This document shows, piece after piece, positions 20,546 to 31,454 of a stretch of DNA of 64,000 nt (the first letter of the stretch is position 1; each line of letters begins with the position of its first letter). The notes beneath the pieces were generated by a model that saw only the letters and a program-made list of their open reading frames with translations, made no database searches and was not told the DNA's origin. Location of the stretch: contig NC_134465.1 of the NCBI RefSeq assembly GCF_047948215.1, positions 41,268,153-41,332,152 of the forward strand. Reading direction: 5' to 3'. This stretch comes from Lycorma delicatula. Taxonomy: Eukaryota > Arthropoda > Insecta > Hemiptera > Fulgoridae. The position numbers and the translations under genes are program-made.

Positions 20546-22570
20546 GAAAAAAATGTATGACGTTGAAAAGGATCATTTCAATACACTTTTTAATCACTGT
20601 CAATGTCTGTAGAAGTGTTACCGGTAGTCTCCACGTCACCCTGCCAAAGGTGATCGTCTACATTACCATCAAGTTCATTAGATATTCCGCATTTTTTAAA
20701 ACTTTTTCTTACTAATTCCATGGAAATTCCAAGCATCTTTTATCCAAACACAAATCTGGGAGTTTGATTCTTCCTGTAGGCGTGAGAAAGAAATTTTCAT
20801 CAGCCATCCATTTACTGTAAAGTTGTTTTAATACAGATTTGAACGGTTTATTAATGCGTGACATCTAATGGTTGCAATAGATATTCCAATCCGCCTGGAT
20901 TTATTACTCGGTCTATCATACCCTTTTTTAAACGTCTTTCACTTCGTTGTATGTTCCCGATAAGTATCCATTATTAGCATACCGGAATTTTTTTATTAAG
21001 TAAATCTCCTGATCGCTTTCTCCATACACACCTGATTTAATTTAAAATTAAGGTTTAATCCATCCTACCTGATTTCTGTGCTCTGATAATAACTCCATTT
21101 ACCTGTACGGTGGAAGAACAGAGATAGAAGAACAATTGCTAACATGTACAGGAACCAAACAGCAACAGTAACAATTGAAGAACATAAGAAAGAAGCCGTA
21201 ATAAGAAAGGGAGTCCGACAAGGATGTTCCCAATCTCCGTTACGTTTTAATCTTTACATGGAACTAGCAGTTAAGGATGTTAAAGAACAATTTAGATTCC
21301 GAGTAACAGTACAAGGTGAAAATATAAAGATGCTACGATTTGCTGATGATATAGTAATTCTAGCCGAGAGTAAAAAGGATTTAGAAAAAACAATGAACGG
21401 CATAGATGAAGTCCTACGCAAGAACTATCGCATGAAAATAAACAAGAACAAAAAAAAAGTAATGAAATGTAGTAGAAATAACAAAGATGGACCACTGAAG
21501 TGAAAATAGGAGGAGAAAAGATTATGGAGGTAGAAGAATTTTGTTATTTGGGAAGTAGAATTACTAAAGATGGACGAAGCAGGAGCGATATAAAATGCCG
21601 AATAGCACAAGCTAAACGAGCCTTCAGTAAGAAATATAATTTGTTTACATCAAAAATTAATTTAAGTGTCAGGAAAAGATTTTTGAGAGTGTATGTTTGG
21701 AGTGTCGCTTTATATGGAAGTGAAACTTAGACGATCGGAGTATCTGAGAAGAAAAGATTAGAAGCTTTTGAAATGTGGTGCTATAGGAGAATGCTAAAAA
21801 TCAGACGGGTGGATAAAGTGACAAATGAAGAGGTATTGCGGCAAATAGATGAAGAAAGAAGCATTTGGAAAAATATAGTTAAAAGAAGAGACAGACTTAT
21901 AGGCCACATACTAAGGCATCCTGGAATAGTCGCTTTAATATTGGAAGGACAGATAGAAGGAAAAAATTGTGTAGGGAGGCCACGTTTGGAATATGTAAAA
22001 CAAATTGTTAGGGATGTAGGATGTAGAGGATATATACTGAAATGAAACGACTAGCACTAGATAGGGAATCTTGGAGAGATGCATCAAACCAGTCAAATGA
22101 CTGAAGACAAAAAAAAAAAACTGTACGGTAGGAAGAGTTTTTCTTTTAAAAACAATGTACGGAGGTGGTAATTTTGATCCATCAGAGTAATGCAAGGCAT
22201 AACACTACAGCTTTTTTTTTCATTACCACCAGTGCGAATCGTAACACTTTTTTCACCTTTTTTGTTTACGGTTTTGTAAAATGCCATTTCAAAATATACG
22301 GTGGTTTGATCACCGTTTCCTATTTTAGAAGGCAAATATCATTTATCTTTTCTAAGATTTATTATGTATTTGTGAAAATGTAATATATTTTGTTCATATA
22401 CGTCTAGAAGTCGTTGAGAAATGGTCGTTATTCGTCTTATTAACAAATCATTTCGCGCAAAAAATCGTGTTATACATCCACGGCTTGCTTTATTTAAAAT
22501 AGCAGTAATTAAAATAAATCACCTTTTGAGTTATATGAAGGATAGAATTTATGAAGCGATCGCCAGGATA
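20546..22570 (-). pseudogene. Pogo/Tigger (POGK/jerky-like) transposase, decayed and split by a LINE
   Basis: A minus-strand DDE transposase of the CENP-B/pogo type, read in pieces. From the N-terminal side: GCITRFFARNDLLIRRITTI and RLLDVYEQNILHFHKYIINL (end of the CENP-B-type helix-turn-helix), then IGNGDQTTVYFEM with the first catalytic Asp (complement 22309-22311), SVTIRTGGNEKK, and DGSKLPPPYIVFKRKTLPTV. There the LINE at 21118-22120 interrupts it. Beyond the LINE: VNGVIIRAQKSGRMD, MLIMDTYREHTTK (second Asp, 20966-20968), DRVINPGGLEYLLQPLDVT, and ENFFLTPTGRIKLPD. Many shifts and stops show great age. The inner LINE carries its own target duplication. The inverted repeats of the element were not identified. 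Confidence 0.85.
21118..22120 (+). pseudogene. RTE-like LINE copy b, inserted in the pogo transposase
   Basis: A 5'-truncated copy beginning in the reverse transcriptase just before RRTIANMYRNQTATV and ending with tgactgaagac plus an A-run. FADDIVILAESKKDLEK is intact. Stops and frame changes occur near 21500 (TGA in gaagtga), at 21728-21730 (TAG) and near 22032. The flanks are a near-perfect duplication, ctgtacggtggaaga (21103-21117) and ctgtacggtaggaaga (22121-22136), which fixes both ends and shows it landed in the pogo coding sequence. Confidence 0.92.
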
Positions 22571-23580
22571 TAGATGAACTTAGGGCGAACATTTAACAAA
22601 AAATCGAATGAATTCACAATATTTGCATCAGGTGACCGATTACGATCACACCAACATAAAAGCGCATCGCTGCGCAGAAGAACGCTTCGAACGACTTTTA
22701 TAAAAATGCGATAAATATGTAAACCTCTGCTGATGCAAGTAGAGAATTTAATTTAATTTACGTTTTCATTTTTTAATTCCGTTCATAAAATATTACATGA
22801 AACTGTTTTTTTTGGTCTGTAGCTGTTCAGTTTTAAGTTGCTCATCCGATATTACTGTTTCATGCAGCACTTAGTAAATGTTTTATTTTTTTAAATTCAT
22901 TTTTATTGACTTCAATTTGAAACCGTAATTTTTTTACCCTGCGCTACCACTGCGATTACCCCGGTTGCCACACCACCCTCCGTTCCTAGCCTTGATGTAA
23001 AATCGTCCTATAAACCCTTTAAACTTGATAATAACATGGTCATCGGTTGGCCTCTGTCAAGATTCCGCCGATGCAAATGCCTCGGCAGACGTTTCCATCA
23101 GTATATTTAAACAACTTACTATCGTCTTCTTCTGGCTTTTTCCGACCACGACCACGACCACTTACCGTAAGTTATAACCCTTAACTAACAAATTAACCGA
23201 TTCGCGGAAAGGCGGTCCTCGCGCCTTCCTCTAACACCGATGGTTTCACAAGAAAACTTTTCCTATATCTAACATCAATTAGACTACGCTCTCGGTTCAT
23301 ATTATATTTTCTTTAAACATAAAAAAAATATAATATCGTTCGCGCTGTTAAAATAAATTGTAACAAATTGTTTAAATAAATATAACAGATTTATGGAAAT
23401 CAATGTAACCGTTTTGTTATATTATAACCTCGTACATGACCAAACAACTACGTCACCAAACGTATTTTCTTTTCCACAAGAAGTCTGATAAAAATTTAAT
23501 TTCTTCGATATAATAACAATATGTTACTCCTACAATAAATATATACTCGTAATATAATGAAAAAAATAATTAAAACTCAC
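22571..23580. other. Unassigned region beside the LRR exon, possible intron
   Basis: 22571-22900 may contain the N-terminal coding and leader of the pogo element, too decayed to read. From about 22930 to 23250 the sequence is less AT-rich, with no second copy in the window and no convincing exon. It is most simply intron of the gene that owns the exon at 23581-23652. Confidence 0.4.
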
Positions 23581-23652
23581 AGCTCTTCAAGATCCGGTAA
23601 ATTAGAAAATGCAGTCTCCCCAAGCTCCGTTATATTGTTACCAGTCAAATCT
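23581..23652 (-). CDS. 72-nt leucine-rich-repeat exon of a host gene
   Basis: On the minus strand the acceptor tttgttgttgcag is followed by exactly 72 coding bases and the donor gtgagt. The exon starts with one base completing a split codon, then encodes 23 codons and ends with CT, so both introns are phase 2 and the exon is symmetrical. The product begins DLTGNNITELGE and ends AFSNLPDLEEL, one full 24-residue leucine-rich repeat (NxIxxLxxxAFxxLxxLxxL). The split codon CT|A gives Leu if the next exon starts the same way. One-repeat, 72-nt, phase-2 exons are characteristic of the ectodomains of LGR hormone receptors, and similar architecture occurs in LRIG, Slit and LGI genes. Such repeats form extracellular ligand-binding solenoids. 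Neighbouring exons are not visible, so flanking introns must be long. Strong on exon identity, open on which gene. Confidence 0.82.
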
Positions 23653-23802
23653 CTGCAACAACAAAATTAAATATTAAGTTAATATCCATAGTTTAATTAT
23701 TAACTAAATAAAAGGTTGGTGTTCTAATTATTAATAGATAAGAAAATTAAACGTACCTTCTAGATTATTCCAAGTTCAAATCTACAGAAATTTAAAAAAA
23801 GA

Positions 23803-23925
<123 letters not shown>

Positions 23926-24336
23926 TGTTAATAACGAAAGAAAATCCTTAAATAAATCCCCAACCATTAAAAATAGAAAAGCAAAGTTTAGCAAATAGCT
24001 CTACCCTAACATCCCCGAGACTCCAAGTGGGAAGGCATGTAAAAAATGTCAAATGGAAAGAGTAGTTGTAACGTATCATTTTAAAAGGCATTAAAAAAAT
24101 AAAAATTTGACATAAAAAACATCGGGCTACGATAAATCTAACCAAGATAGGAGCCATTTAATAATTATCATAGCTAATTTCAAAAGTGACGTAGAGTACA
24201 CCCTCAAATAATGGTTTCATACCTCAAAATAGATCATTTTGAGGTAGGAACACTTGTTAAATATGATTTTTCTTAATATTAACAGTAGAAAAGTTATTTA
24301 ACGAATCATATGCTTCATTAAAACTTTATATATATT

Positions 24337-25603
24337 CGAGGGTAATTATCCGCAATTTAGATATGTTTCTGTTTATGTTGGTAGTACTGTTGTGGTGGGT
24401 AGATGACGCATGCGTGGTTTAATTGTTATGTCTGTGCAGGTTTGATGCTGCTAGGTTAGTTCCATTATCGCTGCCCTGCCGTTAACCATGGTTTTCTGTT
24501 TGCACCAAAGATGAGAAACGTTCAGTGATCCGTTTTTTCTGGTCGGAAGGTGTATCAGGGGCCGAAATTCATTGAAGACTTTCGGTACGGTACGGGAACA
24601 GTGTTTTGTCGCAACGGAGTGTCTACAAATTGATTGAAAAATTCAAAAATGGTCGCCCATGTGTTACGCACTTCGAAGGAGCCGGACGACCGTTTACCGC
24701 CACAAATGAGGAAAACATTGAGCGTGGACGTGACAAGGTTTTCTTAGACAAACGAGTAACTATCGATGAAGTTGCACATCGTCTGCAAATTAGTCACGGT
24801 TCTGCCTACGAAATCATCCACAACAGACTTGGGTTTCATAAAGTCTGTGCAAGATGGGTCTTAAAACAACTCACACAGTCGCATAAACAAACGCCCTTGG
24901 ACATCTACCAAAAACTTTTGGATCGCTACGGTAACGAACGGGACATATTCTTACACAGAATCATCACTGGTGACGAAAAATGGATACATCATTACGAGCC
25001 GGAGACTAAACGGCAGAGTATTGAATGGAAACATCCAAATTCGCCCTGCAAAAAAAGTTCAAGACCCAACCGTCCGCAAGAAAACTGATGCTTACGGTTT
25101 TATAGGACTCACAAGGCCCAGTATTGGAACATTTTGCGGAAAGGGGCACAATAATAAACAGTGCACGTTACATTGAGATGCTTACTGCCAAGCTGAAACC
25201 TGCAATTCGAAGAAAACGCCGAGGACTGCTGCCGAAAGGTATTGCGTTGTTGCACGGCAATGCCCGTCCACACTGATGAAACGCTCAGAAACTCAACTTT
25301 GAAGTAACTGCTCATCCTCAGTATAGTCTTGATCTTGCCCCTTCTGTCTACCACTTGTTTGGTCCACTCAAAGAGGCATTAAGGGATCGTCGATTTACCT
25401 CGGACGAAACAGTGAAAGGATTCCTGGTTCGCAGCTCAACCGAAAACCTTCTTTTATGAGGGCATCAGGAAGCTTGTGCGACGATGAACCAAGTGCGTTG
25501 AAATGCAAGGGGATTATGGTGAAAAATTATGTATATGTAAGTTTCCTATTTGTATTGCAATAAAATTTATAACTACATTGCGGATAATAATGAGTTACCC
25601 TCG
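24337..25603 (+). pseudogene. Complete but dead mariner element
   Basis: A whole mariner by length (1267 bp). The left end cgagggtaattatccgcaat (24337 on) matches the complement of the right end attgcggataataatgagtt / accctcg (ending 25603), with a 7-bp gap in the left copy; TA follows the right end. The transposase has a helix-turn-helix N-terminus (RSVIRFFWSEGVSGAEIH, then SVYKLIEKFKNGR) with an in-frame TGA at 24573-24575. A frameshift follows near 25070. The first Asp survives in ITGDEKW (24972-24974). The second catalytic position is Gly in HGNARPH (25256-25258) and the third is Val in LAPSVYHLF (25346-25348). So two of three catalytic residues are gone, besides the stop and shift. Sequence style is close to Mos1-type mariners. 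Confidence 0.9.
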
Positions 25604-26149
25604 TACATATATAGAAATTTTTATAATACAGGCATATAAAACAATTTTCAATCCTAAAATTACCATCACATTATAATATTTTTGTGTGAAAATAAATAAT
25701 TTCTATCTTTAGAAATATAATCGGATAATTGAAAATTTTAATCGTTATTTTTATTATTAAAAAAATTAAATTATACGATTAACTGATGATGACACTATAA
25801 CACCGAAAACGTATTCTTTTTATATCTGAGTTAATTAAGTAAAATGTAAATGGTTAATCAAAAGTCATTTAACAAAATAAAAAAAAAATAAAAAAATAAA
25901 AATAAAAACAGGAAAACTATATATTATTTATCACAATACATAATAATAACTTTAAATAGCTTAGAAAAATAAGCTAATAAATAATAATTAGCTTATATGC
26001 GGCTAAGTTATATGTATTTATATGGTTATATAATGTTATACGGTTATATGGTGGTTAAAAATTGATCTCTATAAAAAACAACATTGGCAAGTGGGTAGAA
26101 TAACATTTTAAATAAAATAACCCACAACAAGACTAATGTAATGCGTTGT
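25604..26149. other. AT-rich spacer, no gene seen
   Basis: Low complexity, with A-rich runs near 25880-25910. Confidence 0.35.
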
Positions 26150-26405
26150 AAAGAGGCAGAAAATTCGCAGAAGAGATACCAAGCTATTCAGACAGCGATT
26201 TTGAGAGTATCGATAAAGGAATCATCAGCGATTTAAGTGACAAAGAGATTGCAGGAGAAAATGATTAGCAAACAACTGAAGAAGAAGAATAAGACGAAGA
26301 TTTGCATTTGGGGCCGTCACACGTAAAAGCTCATGAAAGTTTGATAAACGCGATGAATTCCTCGAAGCGACAAAAGAAAGCAATTCTACACAGATTCTAT
26401 GAGTA
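26150..26405 (+). pseudogene. Possible pogo/Tigger transposase C-terminal remnant
   Basis: The plus strand reads, with one or two in-frame stops, FAEEIPSYSDSDFESIDKG, an acidic TTEEEE segment, then LGPSHVKAHESLINAMNSS. An acidic linker followed by a short helical segment with A/H-E-x-L is how CENP-B/jerky-type transposases end. No catalytic motif is present, so this is a weak assignment. Confidence 0.35.
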
Positions 26406-26578
26406 AATTATTATACGATTTTGTACCTCATAAATTAAAATCAATATTAATAAAGTACTCATTAGAATTTTTTAAAAGAAATAGAATTTTTAAAGGAATC
26501 CTTTTAATACCGACTGTCAATAAGTTTTATTCTATCAAACGTTCTGTAATTTTTTTCGATATTTTTGTAATTACTTTA

Positions 26579-27475
26579 CCGTCTAGATAGAGCTATTGCA
26601 AGTTCTAGAAAGGAAAGTACTGTAATCGATCCGATTTAGCCATATGCCGTTTTCATTGGATCTTGATGTTTTAACACCTAAGAAACCCAAAAAACCACAA
26701 GGAAATTATTCATATTTTAGTGAACGTATCTGTGTTCGGTGTAGGCCTCTAAATCACCTTATATCTCCAGAAATACTGGACAGATTTTGACCAAACTCAG
26801 CCAGATTACTTCTATATATGGGGCATTGATGTCATTAAATTTCAAACTTAAAAGGTCAAGGACGTGAAACTATAGAACAAAGTTACCCTCAGAATATCAG
26901 AGATATTGCCTTCATAAGGTCATATTTTTATTAGGTACATTTTTTAACGTATATATAATAAAAATATTTGCAAAAAAATAAACTTTTGTAAAATCCTACC
27001 CCTAGTACAAAAAATGCTCTCAATTACTTCTATGTTGTGACGTCACAAGTGAGCGGTAGAATTAAATAAATGATGAATATTTAAAGTGTAAAAAAATAAC
27101 TCGGTCTGGCCAGGTCTCGAACTCGATCATCCGGTCATGTCGGTATCTGATGCGTTAAGCCTGGCAGCTATATCGGTCTGTCGACCATGCGAGCGAAATT
27201 TGTTCTACGTAAGTTGTGAAATTATATCAGTTTTGTTAGTGCCGACCCGTTGCCGCTAGTAGCGCCACCCGCGCGAATTAAATACGGTATGCGCGCGCGC
27301 TTTAGTTATAATCATTGAATTAATTAAATTATAAAAATTAATATTTAAATAAAATGATAAACATTTTAAATTAAGTTGTGTGTGTTAACTGTACATCAGA
27401 AACAGCCGACAGTTGTAGGAGTTTCCCGAAATGCGACTTTAGCCGCATGACGGGAAAGTCCTACAACTGGGTTGT
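26579..27475 (+). repeat. Family A repeat, copy 3, with terminal hairpin (fullest copy)
   Basis: The most complete copy. It opens with cgtctagatagagctattgc and aggaaagtactgtaatcgat. The tRNA-like cassette lies on the minus strand at about 27093-27182, with a B-box-like cgagttcgagacc (27113-27125) and the A-box side near 27151-27170. The GC-rich segment cacccgcgcgaattaaatac follows. The 3' end is a long nested hairpin: gttgtagga (27412-27420) pairs with tcctacaac (27459-27467), tttcccg (27422-27428) with cgggaaa (27451-27457), and atgcg (27431-27435) with cgcat (27444-27448). No coding frame is present. Confidence 0.82.
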
Positions 27476-27639
27476 CAGCTTTTTTTTAAAAAATGACAAC
27501 TTGCAGTAACTGATCTTAATTTTTCTTCAATACGATTTTTGAGAGTTTTTCTTATTAAGTTTTTTGGATAAAATTTTTAATTGAACATTTTTTTAATAAA
27601 ATAATTTGTATTCTCCGAACAGTTTTTCTTTACTGCTGA

Positions 27640-28510
27640 GGTATGCATATATAGATTATCAACTGCAATCACCACTACCGGTTTGCCACGGTTTTATGGT
27701 AGTAAATTAGGTAGATTTCATAAGAAAGCTACCTATTGTAGTGGGTACCATGATTCGACTTCTAGAAAATTTCGACATATCTTCGCATTTAACATCCCCC
27801 AGACCTTAAAACCACCGTCAATTTAAAAGTTTATATATACATTTATATATATTTCACTTTCTTGTGGACACGATAACTGCCGTAATTTTGCGCCAATCAT
27901 TTTCAAATTGATACGTAAAATATAACGACCCAAAATATCGGTCTAGTTTGTTAATGGGCAAAATAGGACCATAGGGGTGGAAATGTGAGAACTTTTTCGA
28001 AAAAAAACAAAATATCGCTATAACTTTCATATTAAGTAAAATATCGAATTCGTTTTAAGTTCATACTATTCTTTGGAAAAGGGCCTAAATCTTATTTGGT
28101 AAAAGTTTTTGATATCACCAACCATTGGCCCAGGGGGTGGAAAAAATGGGGTTTCGAAGACAAAAAACATCATACCTTCCTTAATAGGTACAGTATCGAA
28201 TCAGTTTAAAGGGGTCGTTAGTCCTCTAAACATTACCTAAAACTCTTGTCTGTAACGATTTTTGATATGATCGACCCTTACGGTAAGGGATGACTAAAAT
28301 TTTGGTGGAACTGTAAGAAGATGGGGCTTGTCGTATGATAAACATGTGAAACTTTTTTCACGTGCAACCATTGTCGTATTGAGTAAATTTTAAATTTTTC
28401 TTAACTTTAAGGTGGAAATCTTTTTTATTCCCTACTTATCACCGGTGAAATCTAACTCCGGCTTCCGGCGTACCAAAAGTGATTTTTGTTTTAATTTAAT
28501 AAAGGTAATT
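27640..28510. repeat. Probable old repeat with internally similar blocks
   Basis: Three diverged blocks share a frame of the form tatcgaNtNNgtttaaNt ... aaNcattacctaaa or ggggtggaaaaaatgggg, and no protein can be read. I found no other copy in the window. It reads like a long insect repeat with sequence-divergent internal units, but this is judgement rather than proof. Confidence 0.35.
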
Positions 28511-28850
28511 TTTGTAAATTTTGACTCTTTTATTAACAAATTTCTACAAATATAAATATTGTAAGGTATTATTGCTATATTTGTTTTTTATTACATTTTA
28601 TGTATGATGAGTATCTTTTTAATTTTACTAAAAAGTATAAAGTTTTACCTATTTATTACGTGTGATACACGTTAAACATTAGAATGATATATCCAGTACT
28701 TATAATTTTCTAATTATTCGGATTTTTTATTATACGGTTTGGTCTTGCAGAAATGTATCCGGATAATCGGCGTCCCACTTTATGTGGGTTTTTTGTTTCA
28801 AAAATTAGTTCATATTAATGGTGAATTTATATTTTAGATTAAAATACGTA

Positions 28851-29132
28851 ACCCTCCGGGTTGGTCTAGTGGTAAACGCGTCTTCCCAAATCAGCTGATT
28901 TGGAAGTAGAGATTTCCGACGTTCAAGTCCTAATAAAGTCAGTTATTCTTACATGGATTTGAATACTAGATCGTAATACCGGTGTTCTTTGGTGGTAAGG
29001 TTTCAATTAACTACACATCTCAGGAATAGTGGAACTGAGATTGTACAAGACTACACTCATACATATCATCCTCATTCATCCTCTGAGGTAATACCTAATC
29101 GGTAATTCCCGGAGGCTAAACAGGAAAAAAGA
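28851..29132 (+). repeat. SINE-B copy 5
   Basis: Head tccgggttggtctagtggta, B-box gttcaagtcc and A-rich tail are present. The target duplication agattaaaatacgta (28836-28850) recurs as agattaatatacgta (29133-29147), one mismatch. Confidence 0.92.
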
Positions 29133-29147
29133 AGATTAATATACGTA

Positions 29148-30702
29148 GAACATTTTTGAGTTAATCAGATGTTTCCATTATATTATTAATATATCACTTT
29201 GGTTTTTATTTTTTGAATTTTTTTCGACAGTATCATCGTTAACCATGATTTCTTTAGACTCGATTAACCGATTTTTATAAAATTTTGTACGATGATTTTT
29301 CAATATGCGTCATTTATATATTTAATTTTTCTTACAATCGGTTCTAAGGGAACGGGGTATCTGATAATTTGACTTCTAGAAGAGATTTGGATTTACTATT
29401 AGCGGTAATTAAAAAAGTTACTATTAGTAATCAATAGAAAAGATTAAATTATTTTTATTATTACTATAATATCAATAAAGATTCAACTGATCGATATGGA
29501 AAATAAATCTATCGACGTTATTTGAAACGACTAGAGGTATGTGTTATATATCTAAAAAAGTAGATTGATTTATTTTACTTACAATCCATACGTATGAGTT
29601 TATGCACGCGCACGCGTGTAAAAATAATAAATAAAGGGAGGTAGGAATATGAATTTAAACATAATTAGTTAAATTGATTAAACATATGTAAACATTAATT
29701 GTAACAACACAATTGTAAATATTCGAATGACTATAGAATTTATTATAATTGTTCATCGGTAATTAATAGGTTGTTATAAAACAAGATCGTCTAATTATAC
29801 GTACTATAAAACAACGGAAAAAAAAAACGTGTTTGCATATTATACAAACGTTACATAAACAGTAAATACTGAATTTACAGTAGAAAATATTTGTTTTATG
29901 CTAATTTGTTGTACACATAAAATTAACCATAAATTGTTAAATAAACATCCCACATCGGTTAGCGGTTCATTGATATATTACAGAATATAACCTATGCCAC
30001 ACATATATACAAATATATTTATATGTGTATTTTTTATCGGAAAGAATAATTTTACAGTCATTAAATTGCACTAATTTTAATTTAAATCCCGTTAAAAGTA
30101 GTAGTTTAAATAGGCGAGTGGATTTTAATTTTTAAAAGTTCTAGTTCAATTAGAAGAGCAATTATTTAAGATAGGTAACAAGCCGCTTCGTATCCGGCTA
30201 TAACGTAACCGAATGTTAATGCATAATAATAATCAATGATGCAAATCAAAAATGTAAAACATGCATCACCTGTGGGGATCTGGACGAGTAATTTAGAATT
30301 CAGATTTCACGAACGATATTTTACCGGGTGATTATTATGTTAAAATAAAATATTAAAAACTTATTATTTATTTCAGCGCTAAGTGTCGTACATAAAATTT
30401 AACGATCTGATTCCATAAACGATATCATACCGGGCATTTCTCCAGAGATTGTTAAAATGTTGCTAGTTTTTCAATGTACTCATTGCATTACCTTGCATCA
30501 TTTTAAACAGAGCGATTACAATTGAAAATTACATTTCTCATTATAAAAATGTTCAAAGAGATAATTTTAGAACGTAAATTATTATCTCCTCTTCTTTTTA
30601 TATCAAATAAAAATTTAATATCATCATATTTAGAAAACTAATAAATTAGTTTTTATCTCAAATCGGGTTCTTGCTGGAAAAAATATTTACGTTTATAATA
30701 AA
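29148..30702. other. AT-rich region without a recognised gene
   Basis: Low to moderate complexity with no second copy seen here. Potential intron of the LRR gene. No exon with acceptable splice sites was found by eye. Confidence 0.4.
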
Positions 30703-30960
30703 ACTAGCCGGCCCGTCTAGCCAGAACCTGGGCCCTCGGAATCATCCCAGACAAATCTCAAAGTCAACTCAGGGCTCCTCGGATTCGGGCCAATGGGACT
30801 ACTCCATGGCCGCTTCTCTCGCCGTTTCCAATTTTCCAGAGGGACGGGGCCCTGGATACCCGCATAGCTTGCTTCGGTCGCCATTCCCAACTAACTAGAG
30901 GGCTCCACTCCCTGGATCCCCGTACCGCACGTTATCCTCACGGTTGTAGGAACAGTACTG
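30703..30960 (+). repeat. Repeat C, copy 2 (longest)
   Basis: GC-rich patch in AT-rich surroundings. Its parts, agccggcccgtctagccaga, ctccatggccgcttctctcg and gggctccactccctggatcc, recur in the copy at 39290-39480, and the last two parts in the copy at 61474. The 75-codon frame across it is not a gene. Confidence 0.65.
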
Positions 30961-31454
30961 ATAAATAATATCCGTGGCGGAAATCGAAGGAATTGATGTT
31001 ATTTATTTTATATGAAAACGCTACCGTCCGACCATCTGATCAGATGTTATATCTTATCTCGTTTGAAATTCACGAGAAGAAGGGGTCAGTCGACGAAGGG
31101 TAGACGTATGATAGACCGATCCAGAGCATCCAGAGACGGCTCGACCGCAAACAACGGGAATTGGGGTACGAGTTGACCCAATTATTTACCGTCCACGGTT
31201 GTTTTTAAAGTATACCTCTGCGCGCGGACGTTTAGAATGTGATTACTACGTAAAGCAGTGTTTCTCAACCTGGGAATCACGGTGATATGAAAGAAGGTCG
31301 CGAAATTAGCATATAACTTTACACGTAAAATAATGAAATCATTTTATTAGAAAAAATCATTTATTATAAACATTTTTCTTACATAAGTACACGTGAAAAA
31401 AAAAACAAATTAATGAGATGGTTGTATTTGTTTATTATTAATTTAGTTTACATT
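30961..31454. other. Unassigned stretch
   Basis: Slightly GC-richer at 31060-31240 with scattered CpG. No frame, splice pattern or repeat partner found. Confidence 0.35.

Noticed and set aside
23100..23200. Possible second exon of the LRR gene on the minus strand, ending at a perfect donor (complement near 23119-23124, gtaagt)
   Set aside because: The preceding coding text is a short purine-rich repeat (ggtcgtggtcgtggtc) with no LRR pattern and no good acceptor at a fitting distance.
30671..30898. 75-codon frame in a GC-rich segment
   Set aside because: It lies inside repeat C and is not conserved in the other copies.
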